64,000 nt of DNA, taken from assembly GCA_015179045.1 (NCBI GenBank), contig WHUZ01000062.1:124001-188000 (forward strand), given 5' to 3'. A model generated the notes under the pieces. The model was given only the letters and a program-made list of their open reading frames with translations, was not told the origin of the DNA and ran no database searches. Position numbers and translations under genes: made by a program. The DNA comes from Kalaharituber pfeilii. Its lineage: Eukaryota > Ascomycota > Pezizomycetes > Pezizales > Pezizaceae. Shown in pieces: positions 48,890 to 58,576 of the stretch; the first letter of the stretch is position 1, and the number at the start of each line of letters is the position of its first letter.

Positions 48890-49093
48890 CTACTCTTCAT
48901 CATCACCCTCAGCCTTCAATTCTTCCACTTTCTTATATACTCTTGCCATCATCCCAGCTGTATTAGTTATATCCTTTTGTAACTTTTTAATTACCTTGCA
49001 CCTGTTAATATTCTCACTTGCATAGCATTTATACGTGGGTCTAGAGGGCGGATAAGGAAGCTGGGTACACCTAAAAGGACATATGCTGGACAT
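48890..49093 (-). CDS. 67-aa frame conserved in both Helitrons
   Basis: Counterpart of 15913-16116: same start MSSICPFRC, same length and same acidic end KAEGDDEE, with a few substitutions (R to C, E to K, S to L). Coding status is uncertain. Confidence 0.35.
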   Translation of the reverse strand: MSSICPFRCTQLPYPPSRPTYKCYASENINRCKVIKKLQKDITNTAGMMARVYKKVEELKAEGDDEE

Positions 49094-49550
49094 CTGAGCA
49101 ATATTATTGTGGGTAGATATTAACCGGAATTTAGGTAGAGTTTATGGGCTGTAACGAGGGTTTCGCTATCCATAGGTTCTACAATTATTAGCATTATACT
49201 CCACAAAATATATAAAATTAACCTTCTGAAGCTACATTTGGTACTAGAGCTCCCTGGATGCAGGAGTAGGATTGCATAATATTATAAATAACAATGAGAA
49301 TATACTGATATGAATAAATGCAAAGAAACGACATTGTACGGTCATGGAACTGGTAAAGAGTGTACAGTCACTTGACGCCGACTTTACGGGTCCCTTATCC
49401 ACTACCGCTACACCTACACTCACCCTCGCGGTCGCGAGGTGGCTACATGCTAGTAGCCAAGCATACTAACATATGCTTGTTTAGACCAAATGCTGCTTAT
49501 CGCATAATATGCATTTATCCCCTGTCTGGATACTGATTTTTTCGACTAGT

Positions 49551-49705
49551 ACAGGGGACGGCACAGGTCTTCAGATTGCATACTAGACTCGAGGTGTATG
49601 TATGCTGTCTATAAAACCAATATATGTAGGAGTGTCGGCATGCGTCGCCTCTCACGCATATGCATAAGCCTGGCATGCGATTTGAAGACCTGTGCCGTCC
49701 CCCTG
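49551..49705. mobile_element. 155-bp TA-flanked MITE
   Basis: Inverted ends CAGGGGACGGCACAGGTCTT, with arms of about 24-30 bp, flanked by TA on both sides. TIR family II copy 1 has the uninterrupted sequence CTAGTAGATACC at this place. Fits a Tc1/mariner-derived MITE. Confidence 0.88.
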
Positions 49706-50303
49706 TAGATACCTCTGCAACAGGGCAGGCTAGTCTACAGTCCCCTGTCGATACCCCTGCATCCGGGCGGGCCAAACTGGCCTGCCCGGAGAGGTCCCGT
49801 TACCTATAAGGTTTCCCTAGGCCCTGACACACACCCCATCCCCCGAGCGGTGGCCAGAATACATCTTCCATTGCCTTCCACCAGGGTCTGGGCCTCGATA
49901 CCCAGTAGTAGACGGTCCGCTGGTTTTCAGGACGCCGAGTGAGTTATAATTTCCCCTGTTCTGATGCCCCGCCTCGCGGCTGGGCCGAGGTTTTCGTATC
50001 CCAATCAACTCTCATTCCCGAAGCGGACAAAGCAGCCAAGATGGGCACCTTCTTACAGTACCTACCCGAGGTCGTCACCGAAGCTGGGTTGAGACAGAAC
50101 GCCAGGCAAGCGAGGGCTCAAGAAAGAAAACAGACTTGACCGCCCATTCCAGAGGCTTGGAAAACAGGTATCGAAGCTCGCGGGACTACTAGGCGCGAAA
50201 GGCCTACGAGCCTGGAGACACAAAATAGGGAAGGCAAACCGCCCGGACTGTCGCTGGTGCGGCGAACACGACGAGACTACGAAACACCTCCTCGAAGCCT
50301 GCC

Positions 50304-51534
50304 CATTACGCACACGGAGCACCAAGGGAGAAGAAGCTGAGGGAGCTGGAGAAATGGCAATATGTGGTGGCACGAGGAATTACGCATGCACCTTGGGGGA
50401 CAAGACGGGATGTGTTAGAGGGTTTGGCCAATCTGGAGTCCGTAGAGACATTTGTGAGATGGGAGTCTACCCGGGTAGAGGTGAGGGCACTGAGATTTGA
50501 AGGGGAGAGATTGAAGGAGAGGGAGGGGGGGACGGTATACTTGAGAGGCTCACTGAAACACGGCGGGGACTTACCGCTGGCAATCATACCGACTCTACAA
50601 AAGGACGCGGGGCGGGAGGGGTGGGAGACACACATTGACAATGTCAAGGACGAAGGGTGGATACCGGTTTACACTGACGGGAGCAGGAGGAGGGACATAG
50701 CAGGGGCGGGTCTGTTCAGGGAGGGCATATCGACGTCAGTATGCCTGGGGGAAAACGCCACGGTGAACGACGCGGAGTTGATGGCGGTTAGCGAGGCGAT
50801 GAGAAGGGTGGAAGGGGAGCTGCTCATAGTAACAGACTCAAGACACGCAATCAGAAGAATGACGGACGTTTCGACGGGGGAACCCACCCATGACGGAGCG
50901 ACGAACCGACTTAGGGAGGAATGGGAGCGGAGAGTTGAGCGAGGGGATTTGGACTTGGCGGTGCTATGGGTCAAGGCTCATAGAGGCATCGCCGGGAACG
51001 AGGCAGCGGATGAGGCGGCGAGAGTGGGTACCGCACTGCAGTGCGCCCCGGAGCTTGTGACAGAAGCCGGTATGAGACAGAGAGGGAGAAGGGAGAGAGC
51101 GGGGGAGAGAAACCGATTGGAATTGGCATATAGACCACTAGAGAGGCTGGGACACTTGACAGGGAGACTGGCGGGATTATTGAGGGGCAAGGGGCTACGG
51201 GCCTGGAGGTGGCACGTGGGGGAGGGGGACGGACCGGAGTGCAGGTGGTGCGGGGAGGAGGAGGAGACGACGGGGCATCTGTTAGGACAGTGCAGAGTGT
51301 GGCGGCGGAGGTGGCCGGGGGGGGAGGAACACGTGAAGAGACCACCGAGGGTCGAAGGGGGTGGGGGAGAGGACCCGTTGAGGAAGCTGATGGAGATGCT
51401 TGAAGAGTGATTATCAATTAGTTTTTGTTCTTTTCTCTTGCATTAACACTACTTGTTTATAAGTCCATAGCACATCGCCATAGCCCATAGAGCGGCCAGC
51501 GATTAATGATATAAAAAAAAAAAAAAAAAAAAAA
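50304..51534 (+). mobile_element. Inner LINE-A, 5'-truncated, intact RNase H
   Basis: TSD TCGAAGCCTGCC (50292-50303, 51535-51546). Carries the ORF2 C-terminus and the type-1 tail with poly-A. Inserted in the outer LINE within the codons for its zinc knuckle. Confidence 0.93.
50364..51410 (+). CDS. LINE ORF2 C-terminus: RNase H and zinc knuckle
   Basis: Open frame of 348 codons, a 5'-truncated fragment of ORF2 rather than a full gene. The RNase H type-1 acidic residues are all present: Y-T-D-G-S-R (near residue 108), N-D-A-E-L-M-A (near 136), I-V-T-D-S-R (near 157) and K-A-H-R-G-I-A-G-N-E-A-A-D-E-A (near 210). A C-terminal CCHC-like knuckle follows (C-R-W-C, H-L-L-G-Q-C), then W-R-R-R-W-P-G-G. 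RNase H removes RNA from the hybrid after target-primed reverse transcription. No reverse transcriptase is attached here, so it cannot act alone. No stop codons, so the insertion is young. Confidence 0.85.
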   Translation: MVARGITHAPWGTRRDVLEGLANLESVETFVRWESTRVEVRALRFEGERLKEREGGTVYLRGSLKHGGDLPLAIIPTLQKDAGREGWETHIDNVKDEGWIPVYTDGSRRRDIAGAGLFREGISTSVCLGENATVNDAELMAVSEAMRRVEGELLIVTDSRHAIRRMTDVSTGEPTHDGATNRLREEWERRVERGDLDLAVLWVKAHRGIAGNEAADEAARVGTALQCAPELVTEAGMRQRGRRERAGERNRLELAYRPLERLGHLTGRLAGLLRGKGLRAWRWHVGEGDGPECRWCGEEEETTGHLLGQCRVWRRRWPGGEEHVKRPPRVEGGGGEDPLRKLMEMLEE

Positions 51535-51785
51535 TCGAAGCCTGCCGGGTGTGGCGAATGAGATGGCCCGGAGGAATGGAGGACATACGGAGACCGCCAA
51601 GGGTAGGAGACGACGACCTGGACCCATTATATAGCTTGATGGAACTTATTGGGGAAGAGGGATAAGTGGTAGGAGACGGTTCCGTTATTTGTTCAGTTAT
51701 TTCACTTTTATTCCGTTATCTGATCAGTTATTTCAATTTTACTCGCAGGAGACAGAGGTCATTATGTATGTAACTACAACCTCGC

Positions 51786-52148
51786 GGTGTACCATCTGTC
51801 ATCTTCCCTGTAGCTCTCCTTTTGCCATCCCATGTCATGTTGTAGTTGGTCGGCATCATAAAAGCTTCTACAAAGCTCGCTAGGTTATGGTCTGTTTGTC
51901 TTATTCGAGCAACCACCTTGTCCCTTCGAAGAAAGTTAAAAGCTGACTTAATATCGTCTCCCACTAGGGCTACCCATTCTTTCTTCTGTAGCCTCTTCTC
52001 TGTCTCCTTCAGCACTTGTCGCTGTAGATCCTCTGCACCTCGATGGCGTCTTCCTCCAAGCTGAGTGTCTCTGAAAAGGTCGTCTTTTCTTTGTAGCAGG
52101 TCTGCGATGACTTTTTGACCTAGCTTCGCTACTGTATTCATCTCCACT
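51786..52148 (-). pseudogene. Inverted LINE reverse-transcriptase fragment
   Basis: Minus-strand reading starts at about 52147 with M-N-T-V-A-K-L and passes motif A D-D-I-K-S-A-F-N-F-L to G-K-M-T-D-G-T-P at the TSD. It is the piece upstream of the plus-strand Y-V-D-D part and belongs to the same insertion. Confidence 0.88.
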
Positions 52149-52157
52149 ATCCCCGGT

Positions 52158-53616
52158 CATATGTCGATGATTTCCACAGTGTAATCTCACATCCGTCACT
52201 CCTAAAACTCCGACAAGCCATAAAGATACACAGGGCAAAAATCACCGAAACAGCAGCAGAGCATGGATTCGAAATTGACCCAAACAAGTCCGAGACACTA
52301 ATAATTGGGGTAAAAGGCCCTGACTATAGGCTAACCGGATTGACGGTAGATTGGGAGCTAAAATTTACTCGACATCATAAGAAGAGACTACTTCTCGGGA
52401 AGGCAGCATGGGGAGTGGCATCGAGACTAACTCGCCTCACACCAGGCAAGAACGACAGATATATACAAGCATCGCACGCACAATCGCCACATGGGGATGC
52501 TGGGCATGGCAGGACTACTCAAGACAGTCTCCACCAGCAGCCAAGATCAAAGACATAGAAAAATGGCAATACACAGTAGCACAGAAGATTACTGCAGCCC
52601 CGTGGGGTACCAGGCGCGACATAGTCGAAGGAATAGCCAACCTAGAATCAGCCCAAACATTCCTAGAAGGAGAACGCCAGAGGGTAGAAGCCAGGGCCCT
52701 ACGGTTCCACGATGAGATAATCCAAAACAGGGATAATGAGTGCAGGTACCTACGGGGGTCTCTCTCACACAACAACCCCCTACCACTAGCCATCCTACCA
52801 GCGCTACCTGCGGACGCAGACAAGCTCGAGTTCGAGAATGCCATAGCCAATGCCGAGGACGAGGGGTGGAACTCCGTCTACACTGACGGGAGCAGGATAG
52901 ATTACAAGACAGGCCTAGGCACCTACGCAAAAGACACCTCTACTTCCACATACCTAGGGGAACAGACTACTGTCAATGATGCAGAACTCATTGCCATGAG
53001 CGAAGCATTACGCAATCAAGCTGGGGAACTCCTGATCATAACCGACTCTAAGGTATCGATATCCAAGCTCCTAAAGATCGCCCAGGGAGAGCCCACCCAC
53101 AAAGGACCGGCAAAACTGGTTAGAGACGCCTGGAAAGCGAGAACAGACCGAGGTGACTGGGACGTTGCAGTGATGTGGGTCAAGTCCCATATAGGAGTCA
53201 AAGGGAACACCGAGGCAGACACAGCTGCGAAAATAGGCACATGCCTCCCCTACCAAGATGGAACCATAACAGAAGATGGGATACGACAAACCTCGAGACA
53301 TCAGCGCGACACAGAGAGAAACCGGCTAGGGCTCAGCTACCGTCCCTTGACAAGACTTGGAAGTCGACACATAGCCACACTAGCAGGAATACTGGGCGGC
53401 AAGTTACTACGGAAATGGCAGTACGAAATCGGGAAAGCAGACAGCCCAGAATGTCGATGGTGAGAGGAGGAGGAGGAGGAGACTACTGAACATGTGCTCA
53501 CTAGGTGCAGGACATGGAAACGAAAGTGGCCAGGGGGCATGCAAGACTTGGTCACTCCTCCGAAGAGCAAGGACACAGACCCACTAAGAGACATCTTGGA
53601 GTGGGCAGGGGCATAG
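52158..53616 (+). pseudogene. LINE ORF2 fragment: RT YVDD box, RNase H, knuckle
   Basis: Y-V-D-D-F-H (about 52158) is the reverse-transcriptase active-site box, followed by the thumb region (S-E-T-L-I-I-G, L-G-K-A-A-W-G). RNase H has Y-T-D-G-S-R, N-D-A-E-L-I-A, I-T-D-S-K and K-S-H-I-G-V-K-G-N-T-E-A-D. A TGA at 53461 replaces the second Cys of the C-R-W-C knuckle; beyond it the frame is still readable (E-H-V-L-T-R-C, W-P-G-G). A frame change near 52410-52420 may also be present. Inactive. Confidence 0.8.
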
Positions 53617-55053
53617 GAGACACACAGGATCTTTTCTTATTCCTTTTCTTCTACCTTCATATGTATCTAATCTCATGTAACTAATCTCTCCATAGCCCCC
53701 AGGGCGGCACGCGAGTAATGATATAAAAAAAAAAAAAAAAAAAAAAAAACTACAACCTCGCCATAGCCCTTATGGCGGCAAGCGAGTAATGATATATATA
53801 TATATATATAAAAAGTTATTCCCGAGTCATCCCGTTTGACCGCTTTGGTCAGAGCCTCTATGCTTCTTGGTCCCTGTTTCGGCCCGACATCCGCCATGAG
53901 GAGTATCCTTTCTCGCGGGAAGTTCTGGTCTAAAATGATCCTCCGTACCGCGTATGGGGTTTCCTGGCCCAGGTTTTGGTTGATCCACTTCTTCAGGGTC
54001 TTCATTTCTCCATTTCCGGCCGCTGGGTGGCTCCATTTCTCTCTCCAGTTCGTTGCACTGTAGAGTCTCGCCTGCCACAGTTGGTTCTTTGGTACGTAGT
54101 CCCTAGCCGGCTCGTCTTGGGTGGCCGACCGTGTCGGGGCCCTTGTGTGCTTGGGGCCCTTTGGGATGTTCATGGTTTCGTTTGTGTGTCCTTGGGCTGA
54201 AGCGGCTGCTGCGTATGTTCTTTTGTTTGAGTTTTCGGGCTCCTTCTGGGCCGCCGTTGTACCCACGGCGTGCTCCTTCTGTTCCGCCTTCAATTTGCCG
54301 GTCTCTCTCTGGGTCGCTATCGTTTCTGTTTGAGTCTCCTTGGGTGGCGTGTCGGGTTTGGGGGCTCCCATGTCTTTCTTGCTTTGTTTCCCGCCTGCTC
54401 CCTCCGGGTTTGTGGTCTTGGGTCCAGCGTGTGTGTGGTGTCCTCTGTCTTCTCGTTGGTTGGAGCATTTGGTCTCACGCCGGTGGGTCGTCCTCCCCGT
54501 CCGCGTTTCGTTTGCCTGCCTCGGTCTCCTCCTGCCGTGGCGCGTGTCAGAGGTTTTGGTGGGGCCGGGGTCGGGGGTGTTGGTGAGGTGGTGGCTGTAA
54601 TGTCGTGCATCGCTATCTCTCCCTCTCTGTTTCTGGTGGCGTGCCTACTGTCCTCGAGTTTGACATGGGTGTAGCCGTCATGGTCCATGTTGTCCCCTCC
54701 CTCCTCTGTGGTCCGCTTATCTCGCCCTGAAGGCGCCGATGAGCTCCGTTTTTGGGCCTCCTTCGCTGCTCTCTCCATCTTGGCTGCGTGGGCGTGCATG
54801 CTCCCGTTGATTGTCCTGTCTCCCAGCTTTATTCCCTCCATCGGTTCGTAGGTCGCGGGAAGTAGTGCTGGTATGATGGGGGTTGCCCGTCTGGGTGTAT
54901 CGGATGTGAGGTCGATGGTGATGGGCATCTTTGGCTCCGAGGCTGCGGGTGTTGTCGTCGGGGGTTCCGATTCCATTCTACCCGGTGTGACTATTCCCAG
55001 TCTCCTTCTTATGTCGTCTAGTGCGTGGCTGTGGTATCCCAAGGCGTCCATGA

Positions 55054-55091
55054 CCTGCGATCAATGATATAAAAAAAAAAAAAAAAAAAAA
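55054..55091 (+). mobile_element. Shortest LINE tail: 17 bases plus poly-A
   Basis: Insert CCTGCGATCAATGATAT plus about 21 A, with TSD AAGGCGTCCATGA (55041-55053, 55092-55104). Only the last 17 bases of the type-1 tail are present, without the hairpin. It is inserted in LINE-A ORF1 at 49800-55800. Confidence 0.9.
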
Positions 55092-55871
55092 AAGGCGTCC
55101 ATGAGGATTCTCAACCACCCTTGGTCCCGCATGGTGTCCCTGTTAAATATCTCGTCTGTTATTTCTTTCTTGATCCTGTCTCTCTCGGCTGCCATTTGGT
55201 TGATCATAGTGTGCCGGATTCTCTCGTACAAGATTTCGGCATTTGCCCGTACGGTTTGCTCTAGTTCAATGTGTGTCTTCCAGTTTTTTTTCTCAGGTTC
55301 TCGAACCGTATGTCTATTTCCCGTTTCTCCTACTCTGCCTCCCGTTCTGCCTCCTGTTACTCCTTCCATTCCCAGTAGTTCTCCACCATTTTCTCTATCT
55401 ATTCCCTGAGGTCCATGTCCATCTCTTCTTTCCAGTATTTCAGTCCGAATCGCTTCTTCAGCCCTCTTAGTGCTTCTGCGGTCGACGCTCCCATGTACCT
55501 AGCTGTCTCGGGCTTCACTCGTCCTAGCGCCATCTTTTCCTCCCAAGCTCTCGCTTGTTTGGCCACTGTATTAGTGATATCTATCAAGAAATCTTCCTCA
55601 TGCTGGCTGTCGTCGGTATCCGGTGTGCCTGGGCGATCAGGAGTTGGCGGGCGCATTCCCATTGCTCGTGGTGGGGGGTGTACCCCTCACTATCCCTAAA
55701 TTGTGGCCGTCTCTCTGTCTGTGTCTCCGGGAGGGGGGGTCGTTTGCTGTTGTCTGCTTGTCGGTGTGATGTCTGGTGGTGGAGATACGGTCTTGGTCAC
55801 GTGATGTTAGGTCGGGCATGCCATACGTCTCAAATTCAGCTCATTCTGCATCATCTTATGCTCTCAGGTTG

Positions 55872-55935
55872 CCCTGCCATGGCGAACAGCTACATGCGGG
55901 GTTACGTGATATAAAAAAAAAAAAAAAAAAAAAAA
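55872..55935 (+). mobile_element. Ultra-short type-2 retroposed tail
   Basis: A 64-bp insert beginning CCCTGCCATGGCGAACAGC. The TSD is GCTCTCAGGTTG (55860-55871, 55936-55947). Inserted in the satellite. Confidence 0.93.
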
Positions 55936-56631
55936 GCTCTCAGGTTGGACCTGTAATTCATGTGAAATTCAACTCATTCTGGCTCATCTCCTGCCGTGAA
56001 TAGAGCCTGCCCACTCTGTCAGGTTCAGCTCATTCTCCATCATCTCGTGAGGGCAGGTTGGGCCTGTCATGCCTGTCAAGTTCAACTCATTGTGCTTGCC
56101 CTTGTGCCGTCGGATAGGGCATGCCAAACAGTCAAATTCAACTCAAAATGCTTGATCTTATACCATCAGGTCATGCCTGCTATACCTGTCAAATTCAGCT
56201 CATTGTGGGTGATCTTATAGACTTATACTATCAGGTCATGCCTGTCAAATTCAGCTTATTCCGCCTCATCTTGCACTGTCAGGTCAGACCGGCCATACCT
56301 GTCAAAGTCTCCTCCTTCCACGTCATCATGCACCCTCAGGTCGGGCCAACTATACATGTCAAATTCAGCTCATGCCATCAGGTCGGGCCTGCAATTCATG
56401 TGAAATTTAGCTCATTGTGGCTCATCTCACGCCGGGGAATAGGGCCTACCAAACCTGTCAAATTCAGCTCATTCTGCCTGCTATCATGCCGTCAGATAGG
56501 GCCTGCCAAACCTATCAAATTCAGCTCTTTGTACTGTCAGGTCGTGCCTGCCATACCTGCCAAGTTCAGCTCATTCTACCTCATCATGCACCGTCATGCC
56601 ATACCTGCTATACCTGTCAAATTCAGCTCAT

Positions 56632-56970
56632 GTACCACTCGTGCTTGTATGACTGGGACAGAATAACAAAGGTGGACAGAAAGGGGAAGGGGAGGGATGT
56701 GGAGGAGATGGATATGACTGCTTGATTCTCTGGGGGGATATTTGAGTATTCGTGCTTAATTGTTCTCTTGGGGGATTGGGCTTTCGCTTTGTGTTTCCTC
56801 CACATCACCGAAGTCATAGTATCGTTGTGTGTTTTTTACAGGGGACGATTTTGTATGTAGTTGCACAGGTGCCTGTCTCCGGGCCAGAAGGACTTCGGTC
56901 CAGGGACCCTGCCATGGCGAACAGCTGCAAGCGGGGTTATGTGAAATAAAAAAAAAAAAAAAAAAAAAAA
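56632..56970 (+). mobile_element. LINE 3' end with type-2 tail (339 bp)
   Basis: TSD AAATTCAGCTCAT (56619-56631, 56971-56983), with the caution that this is also a satellite motif. The insert contains a short ORF2-like end, then the sequence CCCTGCCATGGCGAACAGC, GCGGGGTTATGTG and poly-A. It is the longer source-like form of the ultra-short type-2 inserts. Confidence 0.72.
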
Positions 56971-57167
56971 AAATTCAGCTCATTCTACCTCATCTTATGC
57001 CAGCAGGTCGGGCCTGCTATACAGGATAAATTAAACTCATTCTACCTCACCTCGTACCATCATGTCGGGTCTGCCATACCTATCAAATTGAGCTCATTTT
57101 ACCTCATCTCACGCTGTCAGACCGGACCTGGAATACCTGTCAAATTCTGCTTATTCTACGCCATCAT

Positions 57168-57440
57168 GTTTTTTTTTTTTTTTTTTATATCATTTACCGC
57201 ATGCCGCCCTATGGGCTATGGCGATTTAAGTACATGAGAGAAAAGAAAAAGGAACAGTAAGTTACAGTGGGGCCCACGGTATGTGATGATGATGCGGGTA
57301 CAGTAACAGGCCAAAACAACAGACGAGTCCTATCTCCTGCCCCTATCTGACTCGTACTTATATGCATGGATACTCCTATATATCCCGACCGTACTACCAG
57401 AGGTCACCGGTAGTTCTACCTTTTGGTGCAACGGTTTGCA
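57168..57440 (-). mobile_element. Second gag-only LINE-A derivative (partial)
   Basis: Poly-T at left, then the type-1 tail complement. On the minus strand, coding sequence ends K-Y-E-S-D-R-G-R-R stop (about 57338), the same ORF1 C-terminus as in the 5666-6295 copy and at similar distance to the tail. The 5' boundary is uncertain and no TSD was found. Confidence 0.7.
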
Positions 57441-58058
57441 AGACACTTATACTAACTTAGCTTATACTGATGTGAATATCACTTTAGCTTTAGAATACAG
57501 TATAGTATTTATTTATAATATACTAAAGAATAAATATTTTCTAATTAAATATATATAAATAGATATTTCTATAAATCTCTACTTTCTGTCAATACCTATA
57601 CCTACAAGCTACTTAGAATATATTCTTTTATATATAGAATTATATTTTAGAGTATTCGGAATATGTCTTATATTATTATAATTATATTCAAACTAAATAT
57701 CAAATTTACTTCTAGTAATAAATATATATATATAGATATTAGCTTACTACTTGTTTTATATATATTCAATTATTATGAAGCATTCCAGATCTCTCAAATA
57801 CATATTATAGAAGCTATATGTACGTGCTTAAGGTTCTAAATAGCTATTTGCCATTTTACACCTGCATAGAGTTCAGATGCCTAATTGGGCAACTACCACT
57901 GTAGAGTATCATTCAAAATTTACAATTGGCTAACTGAGATGCGGAAATTACTTTCCTACACCTCTCCAAGCTGTATGTGCAATTTGTTTATCTTCTATGA
58001 AGATTTGGCCTTACTGGAGGCTGTTGTTTTAATTCCGGAAGTGCGCCGGATCCTAGTC
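57440..58058. mobile_element. Half copy of the foldback element
   Basis: Matches the right arm at 46230-46815 with more divergence and ends GTGCGCCGGATCCTAGTC, where a LINE tail begins. Only one arm is present. AT-rich, no gene. Confidence 0.8.
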
Positions 58059-58510
58059 TTTTTTTTTTTTTTTTAATATCAGTGATCGCGTGCCGACCGG
58101 GGGGCTATGGCGATGTTTAGTCACATAAGAGACACTGGGGAAAGAATGGGACTCCCACAATGAAAATGCGGTCAAATCAAGGCAAAATCAGAATCACAAG
58201 GCAATCGAGTCAAAAGACAATCTCTCATCTCTATCGCTGCACCCATTCCATTAAAGCCCTGATCGGGTCCCTGTCATCTTCGCCTGTCTTCGGAGGTCTC
58301 ATGAGTTCGTCCCTGCCCCCTGGCCACCTGTTTCTCCACGCTCTACACCTGTCCAGGACGTGAGAGGTCGTCTCCTCCTCCTCGGCACCATATGCATTCA
58401 GGGCCGTCAAATTTCCCTAACTTGTAGCGCCATTGTCTCAGGCCCTTTCCCCCAAGAATGCCTGCTATTGTCGCCACCCCATGCCCCAATGTCGCACGAG
58501 TTTAGGATTA
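58059..58510 (-). mobile_element. LINE-A 3' end, minus strand
   Basis: Poly-T then type-1 tail complement (CCGACCGGGGGGCTATGGCG). Minus-strand reading shows ORF2 C-terminus with frameshifts: L-G-H-G-V-A-T-I-A-G-I-L-G-G-K-G-L-R, G-P-E-C-I-W-C, W-P-G-G, ending M-E-W-V-Q-R stop. Confidence 0.82.
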
Positions 58511-58576
58511 GGGGTGACAGATTCGCACGTGTGCTGTATGCGTTGAGGTTTTTGGTATTGGGATGATAGAGGAAGA

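Larger units (their letters stand above)
47046..49453 (+). mobile_element. Non-autonomous Helitron B with triplicated 5' end
   Basis: The 5' TC (47046) follows an A. The 3' end is hairpin CCTCGCGGTCGCGAGG (49424-49439), ten bases, CTAG (49450-49453), then T. The 5' terminus TCTATTATAGTACTGAGTT is repeated three times, and a fourth diverged start (TCTCAACGTACTGAGTT) lies at about 47628. The body from 47628 is collinear with Helitron A. It is inserted in TIR family II copy 2. Confidence 0.87.
43762..49799. mobile_element. TIR element family II, chimeric copy 2
   Basis: Ends match copy 1 (CGGGACCTCTCCGGGCAGGC at left, its inverse at right), and the body segments between later insertions align to copy 1. 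The flanks differ: left is GH95 sequence, right is LINE-A gag (minus strand); there is no TSD (GGAAGGCTG versus TTACCTATA). It contains a solo LTR, two retroposed tails, a foldback element, Helitron B and a small MITE. Confidence 0.85.
51786..53747 (+). mobile_element. LINE-A copy with 5' inversion (twin priming)
   Basis: TSD AACTACAACCTCGC (51772-51785, 53748-53761). 51786 to about 52148 encodes reverse transcriptase on the minus strand (D-D-I-K-S-A-F-N motif A through T-D-G-T-P). From about 52150 the plus strand resumes at the catalytic Y-V-D-D box and runs through RNase H to the type-1 tail. Roughly 45 codons between G-T-P and Y-V-D-D are missing. This is the structure expected of twin priming. 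Confidence 0.93.
50022..53817 (+). mobile_element. Outer plus-strand LINE-A (contains two further LINEs)
   Basis: TSD ATTCCCGA (50014-50021, 53818-53825). Own sequence: 50022-50303 (RNase H end A-D-K-A-A-K-M-G and knuckle D-C-R-W-C-G-E-H-D-E), 51547-51771 (R-W-P-G-G-M-E-D and ORF2 stop near 51663), and 53762-53817 (type-1 tail with TA repeats). A frameshift lies near 50138. Confidence 0.82.
49800..55800 (-). mobile_element. LINE-A with ORF1 (gag-like), interrupted
   Basis: The minus-strand element starts near 55800 (5' region). ORF1 opens at 55662 (MGMRPPTPDRPGTPD) and continues in shifted frames through a coiled-coil-like part (55369-55105), a long basic/Pro-rich linker (55051-54317) and R-I-I-L-D-Q-N-F-P-R-E-R-I-L-L-M-A-D (about 53940). 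It is cut at 53818 by a plus-strand LINE nest and resumes at 50021 in frame (D-D-S-G then M-R-V-D-W-D). It ends where TIR family II begins. Several stops and frameshifts make it inactive. ORF1 proteins of this group bind the LINE RNA. Confidence 0.75.
55810..57167 (+). repeat. Free-standing 56-bp satellite array
   Basis: Units contain CCTGTCAAATTCAGCTCATT and CATCTCATGCCRTCAGGTCG, the same family as the Helitron satellites but with a distinct GTCAGGTCGGGCCTG segment. Interrupted by two retroposon insertions. No Helitron ends were seen around it. Confidence 0.82.

Noticed and set aside
56971..56983. TSD of the 56632-56970 insertion as firm proof
   Set aside because: The 13-mer is also the core of the satellite it sits in, so the match alone is weak; kept only as supporting evidence.
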